64,000 nucleotides of DNA from Bacteroidaceae bacterium (GCA_024401305.1 JAKSLI010000002.1:39448-103447); one strand, 5' to 3'. Shown: positions 41,382 through 49,935, counted from the stretch's first letter. Program-made: numbers and translations. The notes: generated by a model not told the origin, from the letters alone.

Positions 41382-42284
41382 ATGAAAATTTCAGACTCCG
41401 CTCGCAATGAATCCTCCCCCTGTGGGGGAGTTAGAGGGGGTCGTATCTCTCTCCTACAAACTGATATAGTATGGGCTGATCCCGCTGCCAATCAGAAGAT
41501 TGCAGAGGAGATGATGCTCAAAGCAGAAAAGAGCGACATCTATGTGCTGCCGGAGATGTTCTCCACAGGCTTTGCCACTCAGCCTCAGGGCATCGCGGAA
41601 GTGGTTACTGTTCCCGACGCTTCTCCGTCGGGCATACCTACCTGCGGCACTCTGGAATGGATGAAGCGCATGGCGGATAAGCTCGATGCTGCCGTCTGCG
41701 GTTCCGTTGCTGTTTGCGAAGAAAAGCCTTCTTCTATTCTGGACTCCCCTCCTGTGGAGGGGTTGGGGGAGGTCGGTAAATCATTCTTCAACCGTTTCTA
41801 CTTCGTGAAACCTGGTGGCGAGGTCTCAGTCTATAACAAGAAGCACCTCTTCACCTACGGCGGCGAGCACCTCCGCTTCACTGCTGGCGAGGAGCCTCTG
41901 CGCGTGGAATGGCGCGGCCTTATATATAATATATGTATATGCTACGACCTCCGCTTCCCGATTTGGTCGCGCAACACAAAGGAGAATCCTTACGATGTGC
42001 AGATATATGTGGCAAGTTGGCCTGACTCTCGTCGCGCTCCATGGGATGCTCTCCTTCGTGCTCGTGCCATTGAGAACCAGTGCTTCGTGGCTGCCGTGAA
42101 TCGCGTTGGTAGCGATCCTTCATGCCATTACAACGGCGGTTCGTGCCTAATAGATGCTTACGGCAATACAGTGGCAGCGTGCGAAGACAACAAGGCAGAA
42201 GCCGTAACCGTAGAACTGGACATTGAAAGGCTGAGGAAGTTCAGGGAGAAGTTCCCAGTGCTGATGGATGGGGATACCCCCTAG
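41382..42284 (+). CDS. Nitrilase-superfamily amidase (YafV/omega-amidase type) with two in-frame REP insertions
   Basis: About 300 residues. The triad is visible: Glu in VLPEMFSTGF, Lys in VYNKKHLFTYGGE and Cys in ICICYDLRFPIW. This subgroup (YafV-like) hydrolyses omega-amides such as 2-oxoglutaramate or 2-oxosuccinamate made by transaminases. Family members start MKISLLQTD; here MKI is followed by 19 extra residues (SDSARNESSPCGGVRGGR and Ile) before SLLQTDIVW, coded by 57 inserted bases. A second extra block (SILDSPPVEGLGEVG) lies near residue 125 before FNRFYFVKPGGE. Both are REP sequence in an open frame. Start 41382 is chosen from the family; 41367 is also in frame. Confidence 0.85.
   Translation: MKISDSARNESSPCGGVRGGRISLLQTDIVWADPAANQKIAEEMMLKAEKSDIYVLPEMFSTGFATQPQGIAEVVTVPDASPSGIPTCGTLEWMKRMADKLDAAVCGSVAVCEEKPSSILDSPPVEGLGEVGKSFFNRFYFVKPGGEVSVYNKKHLFTYGGEHLRFTAGEEPLRVEWRGLIYNICICYDLRFPIWSRNTKENPYDVQIYVASWPDSRRAPWDALLRARAIENQCFVAAVNRVGSDPSCHYNGGSCLIDAYGNTVAACEDNKAEAVTVELDIERLRKFREKFPVLMDGDTP
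41391..41447. repeat. 57-bp REP insertion in the amidase 5' end
   Basis: Core CCTCCCCCTGTGGGGGAG with flanking GTTAGAGGGGGTCG. The length is a multiple of three, so the frame is kept. Confidence 0.8.
41743..41778. repeat. REP insertion in the middle of the amidase gene
   Basis: GACTCCCCTCCTGTGGAGGG then GTTGGGGGAGGTC, read in frame as DSPPVEGLGEV. Confidence 0.8.
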
Positions 42285-42385
42285 CCCCCCAAGGGGGAAC
42301 TTTTAATTGGTTCTTTCGCTGAGGAATTGAGGCGAACAAATCTTGAGGGGGTCAAAATTGTAAATTGTAAATCCGTAAATTGTAA
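42270..42385. repeat. REP element plus GTAAATT repeat before iorA
   Basis: ACCCCCTAGCCCCCCAAGGG at 42273 begins the element, which ends GAGGGGGTC near 42353. Four GTAAATTGTAAATCCGTAAA-type units follow and end at the iorA ATG (42386). Confidence 0.8.
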
Positions 42386-44029
42386 ATGAAAAAGATATTA
42401 CTATTAGGTGACGAGGCTATTGCCTTGGGAGCTATCAATGCCGGACTCTCTGGCGTTTATGCTTACCCGGGAACGCCTTCTACGGAAGTCACCGAATACA
42501 TCCAGAAGAATCCTGTTGCCAAAGAGCGCCACATCCATTCTCGCTGGAGCACAAACGAGAAGACTGCCATGGAGGCGGCTCTCGGTATGTCGTACATGGG
42601 CAAACGCGCCATGGTGTGCATGAAGCATGTGGGCTTGAATGTCTGCATGGATCCGTTCGTGAACTCAGGAATGACTGGCGTTAACGGCGGCGTGGTAGTG
42701 CTCGTTGCCGACGATCCTTCGATGCACTCCTCTCAGGATGAGCAGGACTCTCGCTATCTCGGTGCGTTCGCAATGATTCCTGTCCTTGAGCCAAGCACAC
42801 AGCAGGAGGCTTACGACATGATGGCTTACGCCTTCGACCTCAGCGAGAAGCAGAAGACGCCTGTCCTTATGCGCGTCGTTACCCGTATGGCACACTCTCG
42901 CGCCGTTGTGGAAGTAGCTGAAGAGGCTCGTCCACAAAACGAGATGAACTTCAATTCAGAGGCGAAAGACTGGGTGCTTCTTCCGGGAAATGCTCGCAGA
43001 AAGAACGATATCCTCTGCGCGAAACAGGCTGATTTTGAGGAAGAAAGCATGTCTGCCGGTTGGAATAAGGTAGAGGCTGGCGGCGTAAATCTCGGCATCG
43101 TCTGCTCGGGCATTGCGTACAACTATGTGAAGGAAGTGCTCGCTGCCGATGAGACTCTTGCCGACCAATGCTATGTATTGAAGATTTCGCAATATCCACT
43201 TCCAAAGGAAACCATCGCTACGATGTGCGGCCATTGCGCCAATGTGCTCGTAATAGAAGACGGTCAGCCGTTCATTGAGGAGAAGATGGTGGGCTTGCTT
43301 CCACAGGCTGAATGGGAAATCTGCGGCCGTTTGACTGGTCATCTGCCACGCACAGGCGAGCTCACTCCGGACTCTGTAGCAGAAGGCATCAAGAGATGTC
43401 TCGCGGAAGTCATGGAACTCGAATACGAGCCAACAGCGCCAGAGACCGTTCCTCAGATCGTTGCCCCTCGTCCACCAGCACTTTGTCAGGGTTGTGGTCA
43501 CCGCAGCGTATATGAAGCGCTGAATCTCGTCATTGCGGAATACGAGAACGCACGCGTGTTCGGCGACATCGGCTGCTACACTCTTGGCTTCCTCCCACCG
43601 TTCCGCACGCTGAGCAGCTGTGTTGATATGGGCGCAAGTATCACGATGGCAAAGGGTGCTGCCGACGCTGGTTTGCATCCATCGGTTGCTGTCATAGGCG
43701 ATTCCACCTTCACTCACAGCGGCATGACCGGTCTCCTTGATGCGATCAACGAGAACGCCAACATCACAGTCGTCATTTCCGACAACCTCACGACAGCCAT
43801 GACAGGCGGTCAGGACTCTGCGGGACTCAACAAATACGAGCAGATATGCATCGGTCTCGGTGCCGATCCAGCCCATGTTCGCGTGGTTGTTCCGCTGCCA
43901 AAGAACATGGATGAGATCACCCAAGTCATCCGTGAGGAGATTGAATACAATGGTGTCAGCATAATCATTCCACGAAGGGAATGTTTGCAGACCCTCGCTC
44001 GTCATCTTAAAGAAAAGAAGAACAAATGA
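42386..44029 (+). CDS. iorA: Indolepyruvate:ferredoxin oxidoreductase, alpha subunit, lacking the ferredoxin domain
   Basis: A 547-residue protein. The N-terminal pyrimidine domain has GAINAGLSGVYAYPGTPSTE and NEKTAMEAALGMSYMGKRAM. The C-terminal TPP domain has PPALCQGCGHRSVYEALN and GDIGCYTLGFLPPF. IorA with IorB oxidises arylpyruvates to aryl-acetyl-CoA with ferredoxin. Archaeal IorA ends in a two-[4Fe-4S] ferredoxin domain. This one stops at RRECLQTLARHLKEKKNK without it, so an external electron carrier is needed. iorB overlaps by ATGA. Confidence 0.93.
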   Translation: MKKILLLGDEAIALGAINAGLSGVYAYPGTPSTEVTEYIQKNPVAKERHIHSRWSTNEKTAMEAALGMSYMGKRAMVCMKHVGLNVCMDPFVNSGMTGVNGGVVVLVADDPSMHSSQDEQDSRYLGAFAMIPVLEPSTQQEAYDMMAYAFDLSEKQKTPVLMRVVTRMAHSRAVVEVAEEARPQNEMNFNSEAKDWVLLPGNARRKNDILCAKQADFEEESMSAGWNKVEAGGVNLGIVCSGIAYNYVKEVLAADETLADQCYVLKISQYPLPKETIATMCGHCANVLVIEDGQPFIEEKMVGLLPQAEWEICGRLTGHLPRTGELTPDSVAEGIKRCLAEVMELEYEPTAPETVPQIVAPRPPALCQGCGHRSVYEALNLVIAEYENARVFGDIGCYTLGFLPPFRTLSSCVDMGASITMAKGAADAGLHPSVAVIGDSTFTHSGMTGLLDAINENANITVVISDNLTTAMTGGQDSAGLNKYEQICIGLGADPAHVRVVVPLPKNMDEITQVIREEIEYNGVSIIIPRRECLQTLARHLKEKKNK

Positions 44030-44598
44030 AACTCGATATAATTCTCGCTGGAGTAGGCGGCCAAGGCATCCTCTCCGTAGCAACGATAATAGGTGAAGCG
44101 GCCATGAACGAAGGTTGGCAGATAAAGCAGGCTGAGGTTCACGGCATGAGTCAGCGTGGTGGTGATGTGCAGAGCAATCTTCGCATCAGTGACCAGACAA
44201 TCCATAGCGACCTCATTCCGTTGGGAAAGGCTGATGTGATCATCTCGCTCGAACCGATGGAAGCCCTCCGCTATCTGCCTTACCTGAACAAGGAAACGGG
44301 CTGGATAATCACCTCTTCCACTCCTTTCGTGAACATCAACAACTATCCTGCCGCCGAACAACTTGATGCGGAATACGAGAAACTCCCTCGCGTGGTGCGC
44401 ATTGATGTCGAGAAGCTTGCCAAGGACAACGGCTCTCCGCGTTCAGCGAATGTTGTCTTGCTCGGTGCGGCGCAGAAGGCGTTAGGCATTGAATACCAGA
44501 AACTTGAGGATGCCGTTCGTCGTGTATTCGCCCGTAAGGGTGAGGCTGTTGTCGAGGCTAATGTTAACGCGCTGAAGGTTGGACTTGAAAATTCATAA
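44026..44598 (+). CDS. iorB: Indolepyruvate:ferredoxin oxidoreductase, beta (gamma-like) subunit
   Basis: A 190-residue protein that opens KLDIILAGVGGQGILSVATI, a glycine-rich motif of the pyruvate-oxidoreductase gamma family. KQAEVHGMSQRGGDVQSNLR follows, then LEPMEALRYLPYL. It forms the catalytic pair with IorA. The start overlaps the iorA stop (ATGA), which implies coupled translation and equal dosage. Length is normal. Confidence 0.93.
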   Translation: MKLDIILAGVGGQGILSVATIIGEAAMNEGWQIKQAEVHGMSQRGGDVQSNLRISDQTIHSDLIPLGKADVIISLEPMEALRYLPYLNKETGWIITSSTPFVNINNYPAAEQLDAEYEKLPRVVRIDVEKLAKDNGSPRSANVVLLGAAQKALGIEYQKLEDAVRRVFARKGEAVVEANVNALKVGLENS

Positions 44599-44601
44599 CA
44601 A

Positions 44602-44766
44602 GCCTCTCCCCCTTTACCCCCTCCCCGATTATGGGGAGGGGGAAGAATTACACTCCAAGGATGAGGCAATAATACCAATAGTAATTAATATAGTGATATA
44701 AATCTCTCCCAACAAAGCATATCACTCCCCCTCCCCTGATTCGGGGAGGGGGCTGGGGGGAGAGGC
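44602..44766. repeat. MITE-like element, copy 1 (upstream of the aminotransferase)
   Basis: Ends GCCTCTCCCCCTTTACCCCC and its inverse CTGGGGGGAGAGGC form terminal inverted repeats. Inside each end is a hairpin, CCCCTCCCCGATTATGGGGA or CCCCTGATTCGGGG. It stops 7 bp before the aminotransferase ATG. Confidence 0.85.
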
Positions 44767-44773
44767 TTTTTCC

Positions 44774-46081
44774 ATGAAAATATTCTCAGAAGAGCTCGTG
44801 GCAAAGACTGCCGAAGAGCTTCATATCACAGACATATCGAACGCTACCATCGGAGAGGTGCTGATACTGGCGCAGACCCTTGAGCAGCGTACGGGCATAC
44901 CGTTCATCCGTATGGACCAAGGTTCGCCGGGCTTGCCTGCCAACATGATCGGTCGTCAGGCGGAGAAAGACGCCATCGACCGTGGCGTAGGGCAGCACTA
45001 CCCAGCCGCTGCGGGCATTCCGGAGCTGAAGAATGCTACGGAGAAGTTCATCAAGGCGTTCCTCAATCTCGACATCCCTGCCGCCTGCTGTCTGCCTACT
45101 ACGGGCAGCGTGGCAGCGTCGTTCGGCTCGTTTGTCATCACTACGCAGCTCGATCCGAAGAAGAACAAGGTGCTCTTCATCGACCCAGGCTTCCCAATCC
45201 AGAAGTCACAGCTCCGCATCATCGGTGCCGACTGGGAGGAGTTCGACATCCATGACCACCGTGGCGACCGTCTTCAGGCTAAGCTTGAGCCTATACTTGC
45301 CAAGGGCGACATCGCTGCTATCGTCTATTCCAACCCAAACAATCCAGCCTGGATTTGCCTGGAGGAAGACGAACTTAAGACCATCGGACAGCTTGCCACC
45401 AAGTATGATGTCATCGTGCTTGAGGACCTTGCCTATTTCTGCATGGACTATCGTCGCCAGCTCGGCCATCCTTTCGAGCCGCCATACCCACCGACAGTTG
45501 CCCGCTACACCGACAACTATATCCTGATGCTCTCGTCATCGAAGATCTTCTCTTACGCCGGACAGCGTGCTGCCGTAGCCTGCGTATCGCCAAAGCTCTT
45601 CGACCGCCAGTACCCAACGCTTGCCGAGCGCTATCACGATGCCGGTCATTTCGGCACGACATTCATCGCCTCTGTCATGTACATGATAACCAGTGGAGTA
45701 ACCCATTCCACACAGTTTGGCATGGCGGCAATGTACGAGGCGGCAGTGAAGGGCGAGATAGACTTCGTGGAGGACACTCGCGAGTATCAGATCCGCGCCA
45801 AGCGAATGCTCGACATCTTCAAGAAGCACGGCTTCACAATGCCATACGATGCCGACCCAACCGAGGGATCCGTGGAAGGCGGCTTCTTCTTCACGCTCAG
45901 CTATCCGGGCATGACCGGCGGCGAACTCATGAAGGAACTGCTCCATTACGGCGTATCAGCAATCTCACTCTCCACCACCGGCTCCGACCAACAGGGCATC
46001 CGCGGCTGCACATCCCGTATGCGTGAGGAGCTTTACCCTATCCTCGACGAGCGCATGAAGGCGTTCAAAAATGACCACTAG
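44774..46081 (+). CDS. PLP-dependent aminotransferase class I/II
   Basis: A 435-residue fold-type I enzyme. IPFIRMDQGSPGLPANM lies near the N-terminus. VYSNPNNPAWICLEEDEL (cofactor Asn region), VLEDLAYFCMDYR (Asp-Tyr contact to PLP) and SSSKIFSYAGQRAAVAC carry the Schiff-base Lys near residue 256. The C-terminal domain has GGFFFTLSYPGMTGGEL and RGCTSRMREELYP. The place between iorB and paaK suggests it makes or consumes arylpyruvate from Phe, Tyr or Trp. Length is normal. The gene is bracketed by two MITE-like copies. Confidence 0.88.
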   Translation: MKIFSEELVAKTAEELHITDISNATIGEVLILAQTLEQRTGIPFIRMDQGSPGLPANMIGRQAEKDAIDRGVGQHYPAAAGIPELKNATEKFIKAFLNLDIPAACCLPTTGSVAASFGSFVITTQLDPKKNKVLFIDPGFPIQKSQLRIIGADWEEFDIHDHRGDRLQAKLEPILAKGDIAAIVYSNPNNPAWICLEEDELKTIGQLATKYDVIVLEDLAYFCMDYRRQLGHPFEPPYPPTVARYTDNYILMLSSSKIFSYAGQRAAVACVSPKLFDRQYPTLAERYHDAGHFGTTFIASVMYMITSGVTHSTQFGMAAMYEAAVKGEIDFVEDTREYQIRAKRMLDIFKKHGFTMPYDADPTEGSVEGGFFFTLSYPGMTGGELMKELLHYGVSAISLSTTGSDQQGIRGCTSRMREELYPILDERMKAFKNDH

Positions 46082-46083
46082 AA

Positions 46084-46274
46084 GCCTCTCCCCCCTTACC
46101 CCCTCCCCGATTATGGGGAGGGGGAGGAATTACACTTGCATGGTGTTCTTACTGGAGAAGAGGTAATTCAATTACATAGAAATCAGTTTTTTAAATACTA
46201 AGTGATATAATTTCCTCCCACAAAACATATCACTCCCCCTCCCCTGATTCGGGGAGGGGGCTGGGGGGAGAGGC
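46084..46274. repeat. MITE-like element, copy 2 (downstream of the aminotransferase)
   Basis: Same ends as 44602-44766 in the same orientation, 191 bp against 165 bp, with a diverged middle. It abuts the paaK ATG by 4 bp. Confidence 0.85.
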
Positions 46275-46278
46275 TTAT

Positions 46279-47577
46279 ATGTATTTCAACGAATCCCGCG
46301 AGTGCATGTCTCGCGAAGCCCTTAAAAAGCTCCAGAGCGAGCAACTCGTAAAGATCGTAAAGCACACTTACGACAATGTGCCTTTCTACCGTGAACGCAT
46401 GGACAAGGCTGGTGTGAAACCTGAGGACATCAAGTCTATCGACGACATCGTGAAGCTACCTTTCACCACAAAGCAGGACCTTCGCGACAACTATCCTGAC
46501 GGACTCTTCGCCGTGCCACGCAAGGAGATCGTGCGCCTCCACGCTTCTTCCGGCACTACAGGAAAGCCTATCGTGGCAGGCTACACTAAGCATGATGTTG
46601 ACAACTGGGCAGAGGGCGTGGCTCGCTGCATGGTTGCCTGGGGCGGTTCTGCCGACGACACCATCCAGGTAAGCTACGGCTACGGACTCTTCACAGGCGG
46701 TCTCGGTGCTCACGACGGCGCATCTCTCCTCGGTGCTACCGTTCTTCCTACGAGTGCCGGAAACACAGCGAAGCAGATCATGCTCATGCAGGACATTCAG
46801 ACTACAGGTCTCTGCTGCACACCTTCCTACGCCCTCTATCTAGCCGAGGAAATCGAGAAGCTCGGCGTTCGCGACAATATCAAGTTGAAGTTCGGCGGCT
46901 TCGGTGCTGAACCATGGACAGAGAACATGCGAAAGGAGCTTGAGGAGAAGCTTGGCATCAAGGCTTACGACCTCTACGGACTCACCGAGATCTCTGGTCC
47001 TGGCGTTGGTGGTGAGTGCGAATACCAGGACGGCACACACCTCTGGGAAGACATGTTCTACCCTGAAATCATCGACCCAGTCACTGGCGAGCAACTTCCA
47101 GAAGGCACGGAAGGCGAACTCGTGTTCACCACTCTCGACAAGTGGGGCATGCCAATGATTCGCTACCGCACACGCGACCTCACCCACCTCAACTACGAGA
47201 AGTGTCGCTGCGGACGTACAGCTGTGCGCATGGGACGAATCCTTGGTCGTACGGACGACATGCTCATCATCCGCGGTGTCAACGTGTTCCCATCACAGGT
47301 TGAGAGCGTGCTCCTTGAGTTCCCAGAGTTCCAGGCACAGTACTTCATCACCGTCGATCGCGTGAACAATGTTGACACCTTCGACATCGACGTAGAGCTC
47401 CGTCCAGAATACTACTCTGACGACATGAACGTCATGCTCCAGTACAAGAGCAAGCTCCGCGACCGACTCCTCAGCGTCATCGGCATCAAACCGTCCATCC
47501 ACATCGCCGAGCCGAACAGCATCGAGCGTTCGCAAGGCAAGGCAAAGCACGTCAACGACAAGCGAAAACTGAAGTAG
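46279..47577 (+). CDS. paaK: Phenylacetate-CoA ligase
   Basis: A 432-residue adenylate-forming enzyme. The phosphate loop LHASSGTTGKPIVAGYT lies near residue 85, YGLTEISGPGVGGEC near 233, the hinge GRTDDMLIIRGVNVFPSQVE near 318, and the C-terminal Lys region is SQGKAKHVNDKR. PaaK joins aryl acetate and CoA with ATP. In fermentative Bacteroidota, where it sits with iorAB, it may run in reverse to conserve energy; that is an inference. Length is normal. Confidence 0.93.
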   Translation: MYFNESRECMSREALKKLQSEQLVKIVKHTYDNVPFYRERMDKAGVKPEDIKSIDDIVKLPFTTKQDLRDNYPDGLFAVPRKEIVRLHASSGTTGKPIVAGYTKHDVDNWAEGVARCMVAWGGSADDTIQVSYGYGLFTGGLGAHDGASLLGATVLPTSAGNTAKQIMLMQDIQTTGLCCTPSYALYLAEEIEKLGVRDNIKLKFGGFGAEPWTENMRKELEEKLGIKAYDLYGLTEISGPGVGGECEYQDGTHLWEDMFYPEIIDPVTGEQLPEGTEGELVFTTLDKWGMPMIRYRTRDLTHLNYEKCRCGRTAVRMGRILGRTDDMLIIRGVNVFPSQVESVLLEFPEFQAQYFITVDRVNNVDTFDIDVELRPEYYSDDMNVMLQYKSKLRDRLLSVIGIKPSIHIAEPNSIERSQGKAKHVNDKRKLK

Positions 47578-47585
47578 ATAAAACG

Positions 47586-47622
47586 AAAAAACCGAAAGCC
47601 AGAAATGACTTTCGGTTTTATT
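47586..47622. terminator. Bidirectional terminator between paaK and rng
   Basis: AACCGAAAG pairs with CTTTCGGTT, with A-runs before and TTTTATTTT after. It serves the convergent ends of both genes. Confidence 0.85.
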
Positions 47623-47646
47623 TTGGTTTCTTTCGGTGTTCAAATC

Positions 47647-49221
47647 TTACAGATTGAACTTGTCGTCCTTTATCTCGATGATCTGTTGTTTTTTGTCGTA
47701 GAACTCATACTGGAGGAAACCGAGCTTCTGCGATGGCACGACCTTCAGACCGAAGCCGTAGCGGAACTTCCACTTCAACTTCTGGCTGTAGATGCCTTGG
47801 TTGATGTACGCATAGACGTATGGGTGGACATGGAGCGAAATCTTCTTCATGCCTGCCTGTTTTACGAGCTTCTCAAGGAGGCGCTCAAGCTGTTCCACGA
47901 AAAGCACACTCGAACGCACGGTTCCCTTGCCCATACATGTAGGGCATGTCTCGTCAACATTCACATCCGTAGCCGGACGGACGCGCTGGCGAGTAATCTG
48001 CATCAAACCGAACTTACTGAGTGGCAAGACGTTATGACGTGCGCGATCCTGCTGCATATTCTTGCACATGCGCTCGTAAAGGAGCTGGCGGTCTTCGGCA
48101 AGCTTCATGTCGATGAAGTCGATGATGATGATGCCGCCCATGTCTCGCAGGCGGAACTGACGCGCAAGTTCATCGGCTGCACCGAGGTTCACTTCCAGTG
48201 CGTTAGCCTCCTGGCCGTTCTCCGAGCGTGTACGGTTTCCGCTGTTCACATCGACGACGTGCATAGCCTCCGTATGTTCTATGATGAGATAGGCTCCGTG
48301 CTTGTAGTTGACGATCTTTCCGAAGCTCGACTTTATCTGCTTCGTGACGTCGTAGGCATCGAATATAGGCAGGTTGCCGGTGTATCTCTTCACGATCTCA
48401 ACCTTCTCTGGGGCAATCATCTGTACGTATTCCCTTACTTCCCCGAGCACCTGGTCGTCGTTGACGAAGATGTTCTCGTAGGATGGGTTGAACAAGTCGC
48501 GAAGCATTCCTACCACGCGGCTCTGCTCCTCGACTACGAGTTCAGGGCGCTGTGTGGATGTACGCACCTTGTTTAGGGCGTCTTCCCAACGCTTCATGAG
48601 TATCTTCAACTCGCTCTCCAGCTCTTCTGCTTCCTTTCCTTCAGCAACTGTACGTATGATGACGCCTACGTTCTTCGGCTTCACGCGGCTGACTATCTGC
48701 TTCAGTCGTGCCTTTTCCTCGCCCTTGCGTATCTTGGCTGATATTGACACCTTCTCTCCGAAAGGCACGAGCACCATATAGCGTCCGGCGAACGATAGCT
48801 CACCGGTGAGGCGCGGACCCTTGGTAGAGATAGGCTCCTTGACGATCTGTACGAGCACTTCCTGTCCCACCTTCAGCACGTTCTGTACGCTTCCGTCCTT
48901 TGGGAGGTCGGGCAATCGCTGGGCGCGCTCGAAAGGATAGAGCTTCTGGCGGTCGCTTTCCACCTGCTTGAGATATTTCTCGAACGAAGCGAACTGCGGA
49001 CCGAGGTCGAGGTAGTGAAGGAAAGCGTCGCGCTCGTAGCCCACATCGACGAAGCACGCGTTGAGCCCAGGCATGATCTTCTTCACCTTTGCCACATAGA
49101 CATTGCCCACGGAGAAGTTCTGTGAGCGAGGCTCCTTCTGGTATTCCACCAGCTTCTTGTCCTCAAGCAGGGCTATGGAGATGTCTTGCGGTTGGGCATC
49201 AATTATTATTTCACTTGTCAT
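47647..49221 (-). CDS. rng: Ribonuclease G/E family endoribonuclease
   Basis: A 524-residue protein. An N-terminal S1-like domain (about 35-125) has GNVYVAKVKKIMPGLNACFV and DVGYERDAFLHYLDLGP. The RNase H-like catalytic part has VDVNSGNRTRSENGQEANA and GGIIIIDFIDM, with the metal-binding Asp residues, and the zinc link is CPTCMGKG near residue 425. It lacks the long C-terminal scaffold of RNase E, so it is the G-type that processes 5S/16S rRNA and mRNA. It is preceded by a hairpin terminator at 49242. Confidence 0.92.
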   Translation of the reverse strand: MTSEIIIDAQPQDISIALLEDKKLVEYQKEPRSQNFSVGNVYVAKVKKIMPGLNACFVDVGYERDAFLHYLDLGPQFASFEKYLKQVESDRQKLYPFERAQRLPDLPKDGSVQNVLKVGQEVLVQIVKEPISTKGPRLTGELSFAGRYMVLVPFGEKVSISAKIRKGEEKARLKQIVSRVKPKNVGVIIRTVAEGKEAEELESELKILMKRWEDALNKVRTSTQRPELVVEEQSRVVGMLRDLFNPSYENIFVNDDQVLGEVREYVQMIAPEKVEIVKRYTGNLPIFDAYDVTKQIKSSFGKIVNYKHGAYLIIEHTEAMHVVDVNSGNRTRSENGQEANALEVNLGAADELARQFRLRDMGGIIIIDFIDMKLAEDRQLLYERMCKNMQQDRARHNVLPLSKFGLMQITRQRVRPATDVNVDETCPTCMGKGTVRSSVLFVEQLERLLEKLVKQAGMKKISLHVHPYVYAYINQGIYSQKLKWKFRYGFGLKVVPSQKLGFLQYEFYDKKQQIIEIKDDKFNL

Positions 49222-49241
49222 ATATTGGTCGTTTGGGAATT

Positions 49242-49293
49242 AAAAAAGGAGCAAAGAGATAGCATAGAATGCTTTTCCTCCTTACTCCTTTTT
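49242..49293 (-). terminator. Hairpin between the small basic protein gene and rng
   Basis: AAAAAGGAG pairs with CTCCTTTTT across about 30 bases. On the minus strand the stem ends in TTTTTT. It may end the HU/small-protein transcript or act as an attenuator for rng. Confidence 0.7.
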
Positions 49294-49314
49294 GATGATT
49301 TAAATGCGCGAGAC

Positions 49315-49407
49315 TTACTTTCTGCTCTTGTGGCGATTCTTGCGAAGTCTCTTCTTGCGCTTGTGAGTAGCCATCTTGTGGCCCTTCTTTTTCTTACCGT
49401 TTGGCAT
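49315..49407 (-). CDS. 30-residue very basic protein, COX24/AURKAIP1-like ribosomal protein candidate
   Basis: The minus-strand frame reads MPNGKKKKGHKMATHKRKKR and continues LRKNRHKSRK before TAA at 49315. Nineteen of 30 residues are Lys, Arg or His. The core H-K-M-x-x-H-K-R-K-K-R-L-R-K resembles the COX24/AURKAIP1 motif of mitochondrial mS38 and the bacterial relatives annotated in Bacteroidota. I recall near-identical small genes beside rng. A ribosomal role is inferred. It is too short for most gene callers. Confidence 0.75.
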   Translation of the reverse strand: MPNGKKKKGHKMATHKRKKRLRKNRHKSRK

Positions 49408-49457
49408 AGTTGTATAGTTTTTAGTTATTGTTTATCTTGAGAATGCAATTGCGGCGA

Positions 49458-49736
49458 TTACTTGTTCATCTGCTCAACAAACGACTTTGCAGGCTTGAAT
49501 GTTGGGAAGTCGTGAGCAGGAATTACCACGCTTGTGTTCTTTGAAATGTTGCGTGCGAGCTTTTCAGCGCGACGCTTTACTACGAAAGTGCCGAAGCCGC
49601 GGAGGAAGATGTCCTCCTTGCCCTCTGACATTGCCTTCTTGATAACAGTCATGAAGGCTTCTACAGAAGCAGTAGCGTCAACTTTTGAGATGCCAGTTTC
49701 AGCTACGATTGCATTAATTACATCAGCTTTTGTCAT
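49458..49736 (-). CDS. HU/IHF-family DNA-binding protein
   Basis: A 92-residue protein: TKADVINAIVAETGISKVDA (helical dimer part), EDIFLRGFGTFVVKRRAEKL and RNISKNTSVVIPAHDFPTFK (beta arms), ending PAKSFVEQMNK. Length and order are those of HU. It bends DNA as a dimer in the nucleoid. TAACTTTG on the minus strand (49804-49811) is its likely -7 box. The 30-residue gene follows 50 bp downstream and may share the transcript. Confidence 0.93.
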   Translation of the reverse strand: MTKADVINAIVAETGISKVDATASVEAFMTVIKKAMSEGKEDIFLRGFGTFVVKRRAEKLARNISKNTSVVIPAHDFPTFKPAKSFVEQMNK

Positions 49737-49803
49737 ATCTTTTATTATTCTTTTATTATTTTTAATATAGGGGAATCTGGCCGTTTTTGGACGAATTCGG
49801 CTG

Positions 49804-49811
49804 CAAAGTTA
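49804..49811 (-). promoter_or_regulatory. -7 box of the HU gene
   Basis: TAACTTTG on the minus strand, 67 bp before the ATG at 49736. Confidence 0.55.
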
Positions 49812-49927
49812 CTATTTTTTAATTAGTTACGAAAATTTTTACCGTGTTTTTTCAACAATTTTCTCAAAAAGTTCAATTTCTTGATTTTGCGCCACATTTA
49901 TATAATACGCGTACAATTTTATATTTT

Positions 49928-49935
49928 TAACTTTG
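49928..49935 (+). promoter_or_regulatory. -7 box of the CstA-family gene
   Basis: TAACTTTG, 31 bp before the GTG at 49967. Confidence 0.55.

Noticed and set aside
42956-44083. 375-residue minus-strand open frame
   Set aside because: It is antisense to iorA and iorB; the real genes are recognisable and the frame has no family signal.
44602-46274. Composite transposon with insertion-sequence ends
   Set aside because: The elements are under 200 bp and carry no transposase, so only a MITE-like label is justified.
47605-48576. 323-residue plus-strand open frame
   Set aside because: It is fully antisense to rng, which has all family motifs, and it overlaps the paaK/rng terminator.
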